From NCBI RefSeq assembly GCF_007741495.1, contig NZ_CP036262.1:6634001-6698000 (forward strand): a stretch of 64,000 nt of DNA, read 5' to 3'. The notes under the pieces are model-generated. The model was not told the origin of the DNA. It saw only the letters and a list, made by a program, of their open reading frames with translations, and made no database searches. The translations under genes and the position numbers were made by a program. The first letter of the stretch is position 1. Every line of letters starts with the position of its first letter. The DNA is from Roseimaritima multifibrata (lineage in GTDB: Bacteria; Planctomycetota; Planctomycetia; Pirellulales; Pirellulaceae). This document shows positions 43,724-53,080 of the stretch, one piece after another.

Positions 43724-44632
43724 TTATTTGGACAAAAATTTATATTTCTGCCAACGGTACTCCCGAACGAAGCGATCATGAACACGGGCGATGAGAAAGC
43801 GTGTCGCGCTGACGCGACCACGAGAGAACATCGGCTGGTAACCAAACGCCTGCATAGAGTCCAAGGCGATAGCCTCTACGGTTTTTACCTGCCGATCCGT
43901 TAGCGTCCTCTTCCACTTTTCGGCCTTACTTATATCTGGAGCAGTAAGAATATTCTCATTACCACTGTGAATTTTCATGTCCGTCTGATGCTTATAGTAG
44001 AACTGCATCGCAGGCTCATACTGAATGCCAATGAACTGACAAACACGCCCTAGCTCTTTATCCAACTGCGAAACCATGGACTCGTAGTTAACGAAAAGGA
44101 CACGCCCAGGGCACTTTTGAGCGAAAGCCAATTGTCGCTGCATCTCACGGTGACACCGCTGAGCAGCAGAAACCCAGTTCGCAGGCCTCCCAACAGTGAA
44201 CCCGACCGGAGAAAGATAGGATCGACAAACCGCGCGAGGATCACGAACCATAATAACAAACCGAGCGTTGGGGAACGCCTCCGCATATTCATCCAGATAA
44301 TAAGTCACCGCAGGGTCCTTCAAACACCACCGTGGCTTATTCGCCCTTGCCGCCGCAAGCTCCATCGCTGTCGCGAGCAACGCCACAGGATCGTCCTGCC
44401 CCTCTCCGTAATTGAAATCCTCCACCTGGACATCCAGGAATTTCCCCAGCTCATTGCGTAATCGAGCGAGCCTATCTCGAGAGCGTCCACCGAAAACGAA
44501 TTCGTGCACTTCGTACATCTCGTTGCAGCTCCACACATCACTTGAGCATTCCAAAATCCGATGCATCAAAGTGGTACCGGATCGCTGCGTTCCGCTCACA
44601 AATATCGGGAACTTTTTGGCATCCACCGTCAT
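43724..44632 (-). CDS. PAPS-dependent sulfotransferase
   Basis: A 302-residue soluble sulfotransferase. The 5'-phosphosulfate loop is VSGTQRSGTTLMHRIL (about 12-27) and the 3'-phosphate-binding motif is VIMVRDPRAVCRSYL (about 126-140); both are complete. KPRWCLKDPAVTYYLDEY (about 99-116) lies between them as in family Sulfotransfer_3/1. It would transfer sulfate from PAPS to a sugar hydroxyl of the surface glycan. Sulfated glycans suit a marine planctomycete. No PAPS-forming genes are in the window. Confidence 0.9.
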   Translation of the reverse strand: MTVDAKKFPIFVSGTQRSGTTLMHRILECSSDVWSCNEMYEVHEFVFGGRSRDRLARLRNELGKFLDVQVEDFNYGEGQDDPVALLATAMELAAARANKPRWCLKDPAVTYYLDEYAEAFPNARFVIMVRDPRAVCRSYLSPVGFTVGRPANWVSAAQRCHREMQRQLAFAQKCPGRVLFVNYESMVSQLDKELGRVCQFIGIQYEPAMQFYYKHQTDMKIHSGNENILTAPDISKAEKWKRTLTDRQVKTVEAIALDSMQAFGYQPMFSRGRVSATRFLIARVHDRFVREYRWQKYKFLSK

Positions 44633-44661
44633 TCACTTCCCTTTCAATACAAAAAAGCCCC

Positions 44662-45819
44662 CTATACATTGCCCACTGAACTGAACAACTTGCTGGCTTG
44701 CCCCCCTAAAGTCGCCCAATCAAAACCGTCCACCGCGTGTTGCCGCCCTCTTTCGCCGATCAACTTTCTCGTGTCTTCATCAGCCAACTTTTGCTTCAAG
44801 ACCTGAACCAGCTCATCAGGTGTCTTACAATCCACTAAATAGCCAGTTTTACCAGGCACTAACGTGTCACGCGTTCCACCACTACTACCAGCAACGACTG
44901 GTTTGCCGCACGCTTGCGCTTCCAGCAAAACAATTCCAAACCCTTCCGCATCGCGTCCAATCTCTCGGTTGGCCAACACAAAGACGTCGCATCCTTGAAA
45001 ACAAGCGAGCAGTTCCACATCATCGACCTCCCCTAGAAATTCCACATGCGAGGAAACACCTAACTCCCTGACGATCGCTTCCAACCTAGACCTCTCCTCC
45101 CCCTCACCCGCAATTAAGTACAACAACTGTGGAAAACGAGGAAGCAATCTAGGAATCGCTCGAATAACGGTGTCGTGCCCTTTCCGCTGCTGCAACCGCC
45201 CAACCGTTAATATCACAAAACGATCTTTCCATCTCGACTGCTTACTAGAATCGTCCGCAGGGCGGAAATAAGTCGTGTCCACTCCGGGATGCATCACCTG
45301 AATCCGCGACGGATCGATTCCCCACTCATTTTGCAGCATCCCAGCGGTGAAGTGCGAATTAGCGATCAACATTTCCGCACCGCCCAGCACAGGCTGAGTG
45401 ATAAATTTCAATTCCCGGCTAGTTGTTGCCACTGCAACATCTTCGCCATGCACGTAGCACAAGTACGGAATGCGATAACGTTTACGAATTGCCCATGCTA
45501 CCACTCCTTCAGAGAGAGGCCGAGCAGCGTGGAGAATACCTACATTGTATTGCCTCGCAATCTTTCCTACATCACGAATCTGTCGAGCGTAGGAACAGAG
45601 ACTACTGAACGACCGAATACCTCGGAATCTCATTGAAAGGTTGCGTCGCAAAACAGGCTGTGGATACGACAATTCCGAATCACCCTCCCGTAGCGACTCT
45701 CCTGCAACAATGACATATTGCCCCTTAGCCTGACGCCTATAAATTTCAAACAGCCATTTCCCACTTCCGCCGGTTTGGGGAGGGAAAACCTCGCTCAGGA
45801 CCAATGCCTTGCAACTCAT
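44662..45819 (-). CDS. Family 4 glycosyltransferase
   Basis: A 385-residue GT-B enzyme: LSEVFPPQTGGSGKWLFEIYRR at 8-29 is the N-terminal acceptor loop, ILTVGRLQQRKGHDTVIRAIPRL near 205-227 opens the donor domain, LIAGEGEERSRLEAIV near 236-251 follows, and the E-x7-E motif lies in IGRDAEGFGIVLLEAQACGKPVVAGSSGG near 290-318. IGRDAEGFGIV places it with the PimB/Pgl-like GT4 group. It lies 29 bases upstream of the sulfotransferase gene on the same strand. Confidence 0.92.
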   Translation of the reverse strand: MSCKALVLSEVFPPQTGGSGKWLFEIYRRQAKGQYVIVAGESLREGDSELSYPQPVLRRNLSMRFRGIRSFSSLCSYARQIRDVGKIARQYNVGILHAARPLSEGVVAWAIRKRYRIPYLCYVHGEDVAVATTSRELKFITQPVLGGAEMLIANSHFTAGMLQNEWGIDPSRIQVMHPGVDTTYFRPADDSSKQSRWKDRFVILTVGRLQQRKGHDTVIRAIPRLLPRFPQLLYLIAGEGEERSRLEAIVRELGVSSHVEFLGEVDDVELLACFQGCDVFVLANREIGRDAEGFGIVLLEAQACGKPVVAGSSGGTRDTLVPGKTGYLVDCKTPDELVQVLKQKLADEDTRKLIGERGRQHAVDGFDWATLGGQASKLFSSVGNV

Positions 45820-46412
45820 TCTATCACTTCCTTAAATACCCCGATCGATAACGGAATGGTTAAAAAAAAACATCGCTACCTCGCAATCACATACATTAAC
45901 CAGAAATGCAAGGCAAACAGAATTCCTTCAGGCGGCGAAGACCATAGCGTCGAGCGGGAAATAGGTGCCGCCTTTCGCTCCGCGAAAGTTCGAAAAAACT
46001 CAGCTTTCACGGAGCGAAAGACGACTATAAAAACCGCTCGACCCTTGCCGCATATCTGTTAGGCATGCTCTAACAAACCTCGATAGACGACAAGACCACT
46101 CATCACCCGCATTCCACCAACCGGTCGGAACACTCCACAATCGGCCAATCGAATAACCTGGCTGCCTTCACGCAGCTAGGAAACGGATCCGAACAGACTC
46201 AGGCGATCACCGTGGCGAGAAAGGAACCGGTTACGCTAACTGCTCCTCCGGACAAGGAATACGCGGACACGTACTCCCAAAAACAAAGCGAACTGCAAGA
46301 TACGAAAGTAGATCGCCAGACACCTGAGAAATTGAGAAGGGAAAAACATGCATTGGCTCTGCAGATGGCAATACCTGCATCTGCGAAAATTAAAACCAAG
46401 ACAAAGAATTGA
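45820..46412. other. Gene-free gap with one interspersed palindrome
   Basis: About 590 bases without a supported gene. At 45967-46025 lies a CCGCCTTTCGCTCCGCGAAAG palindrome related to that at 20708 but with a different loop. It is the only copy of the window's interspersed families that I find to the right of 35 kb. Confidence 0.65.
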
Positions 46413-47366
46413 TCACGACTTGCGTTGCCCTAATTTCCAAGCTTTAGCCAGAAGCACTTTAGTCCTTAACTTCCAATCCCAATCGCCTGCTTGCACATAT
46501 GGCAGTACATCCAACATCGATTCAAAATCTCGAATCTCGAACAAACTATGCAACAATGCTGCAGCACGACGCTCACACTCCTTCCTTGTGGGCTCTAAAA
46601 AGCGGGCTGGAACAAAGTTACGGAGGAACAGGTCTCTTAAGATCCACCAATCACCGTAAGCGACACGAGGATAATTCGCAGAAAAATTATTTCCATCTCG
46701 ATAAATCGTAACTTTAGTCTCTGCCGCGCCTACAACTTGTGTGCGGGACGCCAGACGCTTCGTCAAATGAGCGTCTTCAGCGGGCATCCGAGCAACACGA
46801 TCATCAATTCCTCCGATCTCTTCGTAAACGGTCCGCTTGAATGCCATACAAGACTGAAACACCGGACTGAACTCCAGCAGTGGCAAATAGGCATCCATTC
46901 CCAAATTAATCGCAAACCCATCGTCTGTAAGATACGCCCGCCACGAAGCCGGTGCACCCATCAGCTTATCCGCCAGCTCAATCGATCCTCCCTCACGACA
47001 TATTCGGAAATTAGAGAACAGCAAACCAGCGGAAGTGAATCGATTACGCAATTGCTGCAACGTTTCAATAAAAGAAAGATCCCACTCATCGTCACTATCA
47101 AGCGGACAGACCCACTCAGCACTTGTTGCCTCAATCCCCAACTTCCTGGCCGCGGCGGGTCCACTGTTCTCGATGCGCAAGACCTTTATTTTCGATGAGA
47201 ATTGACGCGCAACTTCAGCCGTCTGATCGTCCGATCCATCATCGACGACCACAACCTCAGATGGTACGTGAGGCTGCGCAAATACGGATTGAAGCGCGCG
47301 AGGCAAGACCAGCTCTCGATTGTAGGCCGGAACAACCACTGCGTAATCAAATTTAGCACTCCTCAT
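46413..47366 (-). CDS. Family 2 glycosyltransferase
   Basis: A 317-residue GT-A enzyme. The N-terminal YAVVVPAYNRELVLPRALQSV (about 7-27), VVVDDGSDDQTAEVAR near 40-55 and CPLDSDDEW near 87-95 (the DxD that binds the metal and nucleotide sugar) are complete. After the catalytic part there is the usual GIDDR..AEDAHLTKRLA stretch. ATG 47366 is chosen because it starts just before the first strand. The next upstream gene is another GT2, 68 bases away. Confidence 0.9.
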   Translation of the reverse strand: MRSAKFDYAVVVPAYNRELVLPRALQSVFAQPHVPSEVVVVDDGSDDQTAEVARQFSSKIKVLRIENSGPAAARKLGIEATSAEWVCPLDSDDEWDLSFIETLQQLRNRFTSAGLLFSNFRICREGGSIELADKLMGAPASWRAYLTDDGFAINLGMDAYLPLLEFSPVFQSCMAFKRTVYEEIGGIDDRVARMPAEDAHLTKRLASRTQVVGAAETKVTIYRDGNNFSANYPRVAYGDWWILRDLFLRNFVPARFLEPTRKECERRAAALLHSLFEIRDFESMLDVLPYVQAGDWDWKLRTKVLLAKAWKLGQRKS

Positions 47367-47434
47367 CCACTGCCTCCCTTCCCATTGCAACCGAGGTACT
47401 GCTGGCAACAAACATCTCAGCCCACCTTACTCGT

Positions 47435-48355
47435 CTATCGCCCCAGACTTTCAGAAACACCCCACCAGAGCCGTCGCGGCAACCCGGGCCAAAGACCGTA
47501 ACATAGCCCAGTTCGCAAAATTCGCATGAGTAGTGGCCAGTTACCCCTTCGCACCAACAACGGAGCGACCGCCGGCCAATCGTTCCGCACTCTTTGCCGC
47601 CATGCCTCCAAAGAGACACCACCGTCGCTACGCAACTTAGAATAAACTTCCGCTGCAGACGCCAATGCGTAAGCTCGCTGGATCGTTGCTCCGTATGTCG
47701 CCGAAATCCCAGCCCCCCCTTCTTGATAAAAGGCAGTGACACTCGCCACATAAACAAAGGGTCCACATACTGCCATCCTCATCTGCAAATCATAGTCATT
47801 TGCGGCTGCGTAAAATTGGCGGTCACGGATCTGCTTCAACAACAGCGATCGATAACTGACCAAATTCATTGCTGAAGCCAAGGGCCATCCTTGAGTCAAC
47901 ATACGCTGCAACGCATCTTGGACAACAAAATACTCACCTTGCTTGAGGTCAGCAAACCCAGGTGCAACACGCGGCTCGGTCAATTTCATGTCCCAAGTCA
48001 TCCCGTATGCAAGAACACATTCCGGATTCTGCAACAATGCATCGACTAGATCCGCTATACGATTGGGAGGCATTGGAGGATCATCTGCATCCGCAAACGC
48101 AACTAGATCGCAATCGGATGCTTCAACGCCCCGATATCGCGCCACCGCTGCACCTCGATTACCCTGCCGAATCACCCGCACTTCCGCACCGAAAGACCCA
48201 AGGGCCTCGACGGAACCATCCGTTGAACCGTCATCCACCACAACAATCTGATCCGGAGGGCGAGTCTGCCGCAGCGCAGACTGCACCGTACCCAGCAGTG
48301 CCTGCCCTGCGTTGTAAGTAGGAATGACCAGCGAAACGGCTTGCTCGTCGTTCAT
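47435..48355 (-). CDS. Family 2 glycosyltransferase
   Basis: A 306-residue GT-A enzyme: VSLVIPTYNAGQALLGTVQSAL at 7-28, IVVVDDGSTDGSVEAL near 37-52, and the donor-binding AFADADDPP near 85-93. The C-terminal quarter has hydrophobic and Trp-rich stretches (VAPLLVRRGNWPLLMRIL, GLWPGLPRRLWWG) that may rest on the membrane. Direction and spacing place it in the minus-strand glycan operon. Confidence 0.9.
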   Translation of the reverse strand: MNDEQAVSLVIPTYNAGQALLGTVQSALRQTRPPDQIVVVDDGSTDGSVEALGSFGAEVRVIRQGNRGAAVARYRGVEASDCDLVAFADADDPPMPPNRIADLVDALLQNPECVLAYGMTWDMKLTEPRVAPGFADLKQGEYFVVQDALQRMLTQGWPLASAMNLVSYRSLLLKQIRDRQFYAAANDYDLQMRMAVCGPFVYVASVTAFYQEGGAGISATYGATIQRAYALASAAEVYSKLRSDGGVSLEAWRQRVRNDWPAVAPLLVRRGNWPLLMRILRTGLCYGLWPGLPRRLWWGVSESLGR

Positions 48356-48417
48356 AAAATCGTCACGAATTCGCAGACATCAACACGCAGGAAATACAAC
48401 TCACCATTCCTTGAAAG

Positions 48418-49581
48418 CTAAACCGAAGCATCACTTAAAAAAGTCCCAGCAATCTCGTCCTGAACTTCAACAAGGTCCTCCCCATTGGCCGCCGCCTCCA
48501 AAACACGCTGCAGTCGAGCAATACTTTGATGCATAGTAAAACGGCCAGCGACGCGAACACGAGCTTGCCGCCCGAGTCGACCGGCTAACTCTGGATCGCT
48601 CAAAACTCGCTCCATCGACTCCGCCATCTGATCGACGTCCCCTTCATCACAGAGAAGCCCGGTTTCGTTATCAACAACCACATCTGGAATACCCGCATGC
48701 CTTGTGGCAACAACGGGCAAACCGGACATCCCTGCCTCCAAAACAGCAACTGGAGTTCCCTCGCTGTCGCCATTGGATGCGACAACCGAATGTTGAACAA
48801 AAGCACGAACCGAATGCATTTCCCGCTGCACAACGTTGTGCGACTGTGCACCAAGAAATCGAACCGAACTCTGCAACCCCATCGCCTGAACAAGTCGCTG
48901 GCACACCGGGAGCAAGGGCCCATCGCCAATGAAGGTAAGCTGTGCATCCGCAACCTGCTGTTTCGCGCGGCTGAATGCGAGCAGTGTAAGATAGGGAGCC
49001 TTCTTCTCAACAAAACGCCCCACTGCGAGCAAGTGAGGAGGTGCATCGCCAGGCGCTGCGCGAGAAAATTTTGTAGGATCAACGCCGTAAGGTGAATAGA
49101 TCAACTTCTCCTGCGGGCACCCAAGTTCCAGCAAGCGTTCATGCATGGCCCACGAGACGGCAATCACCACCGCGGATTCCGAGAAGACGCCTTTATAGAA
49201 ATTAGCATCAAATTCGGTGGAACTTGCGTCATAGCCATGAAAATGGGTCACCAGCGGAACACTCAGGCGGTGACACGCCGAGGTAACTTTCGCGGCGACC
49301 GATCCATATTCTGCGAGAACTACATCGGCGCGTCCATTCTGGATACCGCGGACTACTCCATCTTCAATTTCCTTGGTCCACGGGGCGCGTTGCACCACCC
49401 TCTTTATTTTTCGCCAACCTCGCGGAACAAGACGCTGCGACAGGGCCACCTTACCATCAAGGGCAGGCCGTCCATTCAAAAAATGAACGACACCGGTAAC
49501 TTCTCGCAAATGTTCCGCATGCGCCGCAATAAAAGTTTCGGAGACCGCACCAACAGATGGTTGGATAATAACAATATTCAC
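48418..49581 (-). CDS. Family 4 glycosyltransferase
   Basis: A 387-residue GT-B enzyme. It starts with IVIIQPSVGAVSETFIAAH, the SETFI motif common in colanic-acid type GT4 proteins. The donor half shows LLAVGRFVEKKAPYLTLLAFS near 185-205, LTFIGDGPLLPVCQ near 215-228, and the E-x7-E motif in EGTPVAVLEAGMSGLPVVATRHAG near 288-311. SRAKQQV and the preceding EKK form agree with the WcaL/AmsK-like group. Confidence 0.92.
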   Translation of the reverse strand: MNIVIIQPSVGAVSETFIAAHAEHLREVTGVVHFLNGRPALDGKVALSQRLVPRGWRKIKRVVQRAPWTKEIEDGVVRGIQNGRADVVLAEYGSVAAKVTSACHRLSVPLVTHFHGYDASSTEFDANFYKGVFSESAVVIAVSWAMHERLLELGCPQEKLIYSPYGVDPTKFSRAAPGDAPPHLLAVGRFVEKKAPYLTLLAFSRAKQQVADAQLTFIGDGPLLPVCQRLVQAMGLQSSVRFLGAQSHNVVQREMHSVRAFVQHSVVASNGDSEGTPVAVLEAGMSGLPVVATRHAGIPDVVVDNETGLLCDEGDVDQMAESMERVLSDPELAGRLGRQARVRVAGRFTMHQSIARLQRVLEAAANGEDLVEVQDEIAGTFLSDASV

Positions 49582-49696
49582 TGATTTAAACTAGCGTTTG
49601 CATGGAACTACAACCCGGCAAATGTTAAACCATCGGTTTATACATCTCTGCCCTATCAAATTATCACGCAGGCCAACGCGTGATGTCTCCCCCTGA

Positions 49697-50401
49697 CTAA
49701 ACGCTGCTCGCGACCAGAACATACACACAAGCATCTTTATCTCGCCACTCCTTCGAACATTTTTTATCTGCACGCTCAATCCTTCGCTGCATCGACCACA
49801 AGAAAGCCTTACGCAATTTTGCAGGTACTGAAGTGATCGTCGCATCTTGCCAAAGTTGGAGTGCGGTAGAAGCGGGTCCCATCATACCTTCGAAATCGAG
49901 GATCTCGTATCCAGCTTCAGAAACCACCTTCCTTAACCCATCGCAAGTCCATCGCCAGTAATCCGTCGGATCAGGGTGATATTTCCAAACACCATGAGTA
50001 GAAAGAAATAGCTTGCCTCCCGGCTTCAGCACGCGTTTCGCTTCAGCGAGATAGCTAACGGGATCGATGACATGCTCTAAAACTTGCGAAGATAAGACAT
50101 AATCAACGGATTTCGCTTCAACCTGCATACGGCCCAGCTCATCTATAAGACCATCTGCTAGATCATTTCCTGCCAAATCGAACCCTCTATATTTTTTCAC
50201 ATGGGGCTCAAAAATCGGCCGATACGGCATATTGCCACAACCGAAGTCAATCAAATCGCCAGATCCTTGATCAACGTGATTAAGCGCAAATCGCTCGTAC
50301 AAAAGACGTAAACAGGTCAAATGCCAATAAAGCCTATGTGAGCGAGAGGGGTAAAGCCGCTCTCCCCGATGCCCCACAGGATTACTCATACCATTTTCCA
50401 T
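49697..50401 (-). CDS. Class I SAM-dependent methyltransferase
   Basis: A 234-residue methyltransferase. Motif I DLIDFGCGNMPYRPIF lies near 49-64, YRGFDLAGN (motif II area) near 71-79, SVDYVLSSQVLEHVIDP near 97-113 and LKPGGKLFLSTHG near 124-136, as in Methyltransf_11. In this place it probably methylates a sugar or glycan end; the acceptor is unknown. The start may be ATG 50401 or 50389. Confidence 0.88.
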   Translation of the reverse strand: MENGMSNPVGHRGERLYPSRSHRLYWHLTCLRLLYERFALNHVDQGSGDLIDFGCGNMPYRPIFEPHVKKYRGFDLAGNDLADGLIDELGRMQVEAKSVDYVLSSQVLEHVIDPVSYLAEAKRVLKPGGKLFLSTHGVWKYHPDPTDYWRWTCDGLRKVVSEAGYEILDFEGMMGPASTALQLWQDATITSVPAKLRKAFLWSMQRRIERADKKCSKEWRDKDACVYVLVASSV

Positions 50402-50462
50402 TACGCAATCAACTTCAGAATAGATTTAAACGAAATCGTTTTCGCCAAGCGTTTATACAACG

Positions 50463-51692
50463 CTAGCGAACCCCGATCATAGACGCGAACTTTGAAAGCC
50501 AGCGTTGACGACCACCACCTACCACAATCCTCTTATCCTCAGGCCCCAATTTTTCATATGCGTCTGGAAGCACAAATGTCTTCGGTGCCACAAATCGGTC
50601 CTTAAATTCCCCCCTGTCCGTCCATAGCTTGCGAAACAATCGCTCCCACCTATCAGCCGATTCCGCAAGCGAGAAGCCTGCCTTAATGTGCTTAATCGCG
50701 TTATGCGATAATCGCTTACGAAACTCTATATCATCAGCCAAACGCTGCACTGCCGCCATGAAGGACTCGTTCCGATCATTCACCAAGATACCAGTCTCCC
50801 CATCCACCACTAACTCTCGCAATCCGCCTTCAATATTCAAACACAAGGGAACCAAACCGACGGCCATTGAATCCATTACCGCGCCCGGAACCCCCTCGTA
50901 ATCCGACAGTAGCACGAAGACATTTCCCCACCGCATCTCATCCTGCACGCTATCTGGCTCAACAAACCCAGTGAAATGAACTCGACCACCTAGCCCAGCT
51001 TTCTTAAAAAGCGTCTCAACGTCCTGTCGCTTGCTACCATCACCGATAAATTTAACCTCAGCATCACTCCTATGCTGCAAAACCGCACGCAGGGCTTTGG
51101 CCAAATCCATAACCCTCTTCTGGTTGTCTTCCATCCGCCCCGCAAACACAAATCGCAACGGCCCGAGTGGGTCAGCCGTTAGGGCGGGAACCTCCACTCC
51201 GTGACAAATATCCACAACATGCGTGCGGTCAGGCCGCCAACCTCGAACGATGTCTCCCAACTCTCGCCCCATGCAGAACATCCCGGAGACAGCCCACTCA
51301 TCTTGAAATTTACAGAAACGTTCCGCCATTCCCCAATTAAAATCATCATCGCTTAGATGCCCCACAATCGTAGGACGACCCGAATCACGAAAATACCGCC
51401 CTGCATAGCAACCTGCGACCGAAATATTGGGGACATAAAGATCCGGCTGTGCGTCCTCCAACGCATCAAGAACAAACCGAGTGCGAGCCTGCACCAGCGG
51501 CTCGTACTCTTTTGCAATTACCTTGATACCATTCGAGACAAGGAATTCATCTGAAGCCAGAGTACCGCGGAACAGCACGATGGCTGTAACATCGTACCCA
51601 CGGCGCTTCAACTCAGGCAACAACCGCAAAGCGTTAATGCGCGGACCTGCACAATAACCAGGCCAATCATAGAATGTGTATGCAATATGCAT
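50463..51692 (-). CDS. Family 4 glycosyltransferase
   Basis: A 409-residue GT-B enzyme. The N-terminal FYDWPGYCAGPRINALRLLPEL contains the GP-rich acceptor loop. The donor half has FVFAGRMEDNQKRVMDLAKAL near 177-197, VKFIGDGSKRQDVETLF near 210-226 and the E-x7-E stretch LSDYEGVPGAVMDSMAVGLVPLCLN near 260-284. ATG 51692 is chosen since upstream 11 codons are polar and the family starts with a beta strand at this Met. Confidence 0.9.
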   Translation of the reverse strand: MHIAYTFYDWPGYCAGPRINALRLLPELKRRGYDVTAIVLFRGTLASDEFLVSNGIKVIAKEYEPLVQARTRFVLDALEDAQPDLYVPNISVAGCYAGRYFRDSGRPTIVGHLSDDDFNWGMAERFCKFQDEWAVSGMFCMGRELGDIVRGWRPDRTHVVDICHGVEVPALTADPLGPLRFVFAGRMEDNQKRVMDLAKALRAVLQHRSDAEVKFIGDGSKRQDVETLFKKAGLGGRVHFTGFVEPDSVQDEMRWGNVFVLLSDYEGVPGAVMDSMAVGLVPLCLNIEGGLRELVVDGETGILVNDRNESFMAAVQRLADDIEFRKRLSHNAIKHIKAGFSLAESADRWERLFRKLWTDRGEFKDRFVAPKTFVLPDAYEKLGPEDKRIVVGGGRQRWLSKFASMIGVR

Positions 51693-51757
51693 TTGCTCTA
51701 TATTTTCTCGCAATTTATTACACAAACAACAAAACAGACAATTCTAAGGTATCAGCA

Positions 51758-53080
51758 CTAGATCAAAGAACAATCTTGAACAAGATCAATCAAAAATTCG
51801 CGAAATCGCAAAGACCTAAACTCGGGAACATTCGACGAATGCCGATTGTTTGCGTTTGACAAAATCGACTCAACATCGTTCCAAGCCAAATCGACACTTT
51901 GCTTTACAGTTAAATGCTCTAGGCGAATATCCTTATCCCCTGCCAGTTGAATTACGGGAATTCCATTAAACAAGGCCTCTACCAGAACCGACGAAGCCGT
52001 TCCCACAACAATACGACTATTCGCCAGATCGTTTTCCAATGTGTCTTTTCTAAGAATCACATCGAAATCGCAGAAAAAATCGGCAACGACACTCAAATAT
52101 TTCTCTGAAGGATGAACCCGCAACTTAACCAACCATCCGTGGTCGCAAAACATTCTTAAGACATGGGACATTTCTGAATGATAAATCTCTCGCTCGCGTA
52201 CAGACATTCTTGAAATGGGATTAACCAAGACTAGCGCCTGCCTAAATCGAGGGAGTGGACATCTGCACACAAGCGATTTTGGAAAACCAAAACTCACAAC
52301 CCGGCAACGATCACTGGGTAGCCCAAAGCATCTTATGCGACTCGCAAGCTGGTCGGACCACACGACCTCGACAGACGCTATCACTGGAGAAACCGAGATC
52401 AAATTGGGACACTGCGTGTAACCGTGGGCAACTTCAACCACCGGAATGCCACATTGCTCGGCGGCAGCACAGATAATTCGACCAGCGACATGATGTGCGT
52501 CATGCACAACAAGCAAAGCAATCTTTTCCTGCGACAAGAAATTGCGAACAGAAAAAACATTTTTGCGAACTGCGCGGTTGAACTGCAACATGAATCGCTC
52601 ATTCTTCAGCAATGAACTAAACTCTTCATGAGTTGAAATCCTCCCCAGCAGAGAGAACGCCGTCCCTTTTGTGGCAACCTCCTGAAGGGAAAGTGTCACG
52701 CCCAGTGGCAAGGAACATTCAGTAAAACGCTCTAATCCTTCTTCGTCCAAAAAATCAACAACCTCCGTTTCTATTACTGGCGTCCTCGACAACGCTACTT
52801 GATAACGCAGTTTGTTCTTAGCGAAAAACCTATTCGACACCTTCCAAACCAACCAACGACCCATTTTTTTCAATTGAGATCTCAACCGAAAATCAGCGTA
52901 ATTGTTCCTTAGCACTTGATTGACATGCGGTGCACCAGAAAGCGACATACGCACTTCGTTCTCAAGTGCAAGAACTGCATAAGGAAAACGCGTCTTCCTC
53001 TCCTGGAAAAACCCACGTACTTCCTGGTCAAAAATGACCGAGCACTCAAATGGATCAATCATAGATCCGTCTTTTCGCAT
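51758..53080 (-). CDS. Capsule/polysialyl-type glycosyltransferase-like protein
   Basis: A 440-residue GT-B fold protein that I place with capsule polysaccharide synthase/polysialyltransferase-like families. Visible: LVVHDAHHVAGRIICAAAEQCGIPVVEVAHGY near 195-226, LVLVNPISRMSVRERE near 290-305, LVKLRVHPSEKYL near 323-335 (HP..k pattern) and SRIVVGTASSVLVEALFNGIPVIQL near 363-387 (S/T-x-x-E). Such enzymes use CMP-sialate-like or glycerol-phosphate donors in some families. The exact donor is open. The gene is followed upstream by a long gene-free region. Confidence 0.65.
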   Translation of the reverse strand: MRKDGSMIDPFECSVIFDQEVRGFFQERKTRFPYAVLALENEVRMSLSGAPHVNQVLRNNYADFRLRSQLKKMGRWLVWKVSNRFFAKNKLRYQVALSRTPVIETEVVDFLDEEGLERFTECSLPLGVTLSLQEVATKGTAFSLLGRISTHEEFSSLLKNERFMLQFNRAVRKNVFSVRNFLSQEKIALLVVHDAHHVAGRIICAAAEQCGIPVVEVAHGYTQCPNLISVSPVIASVEVVWSDQLASRIRCFGLPSDRCRVVSFGFPKSLVCRCPLPRFRQALVLVNPISRMSVREREIYHSEMSHVLRMFCDHGWLVKLRVHPSEKYLSVVADFFCDFDVILRKDTLENDLANSRIVVGTASSVLVEALFNGIPVIQLAGDKDIRLEHLTVKQSVDLAWNDVESILSNANNRHSSNVPEFRSLRFREFLIDLVQDCSLI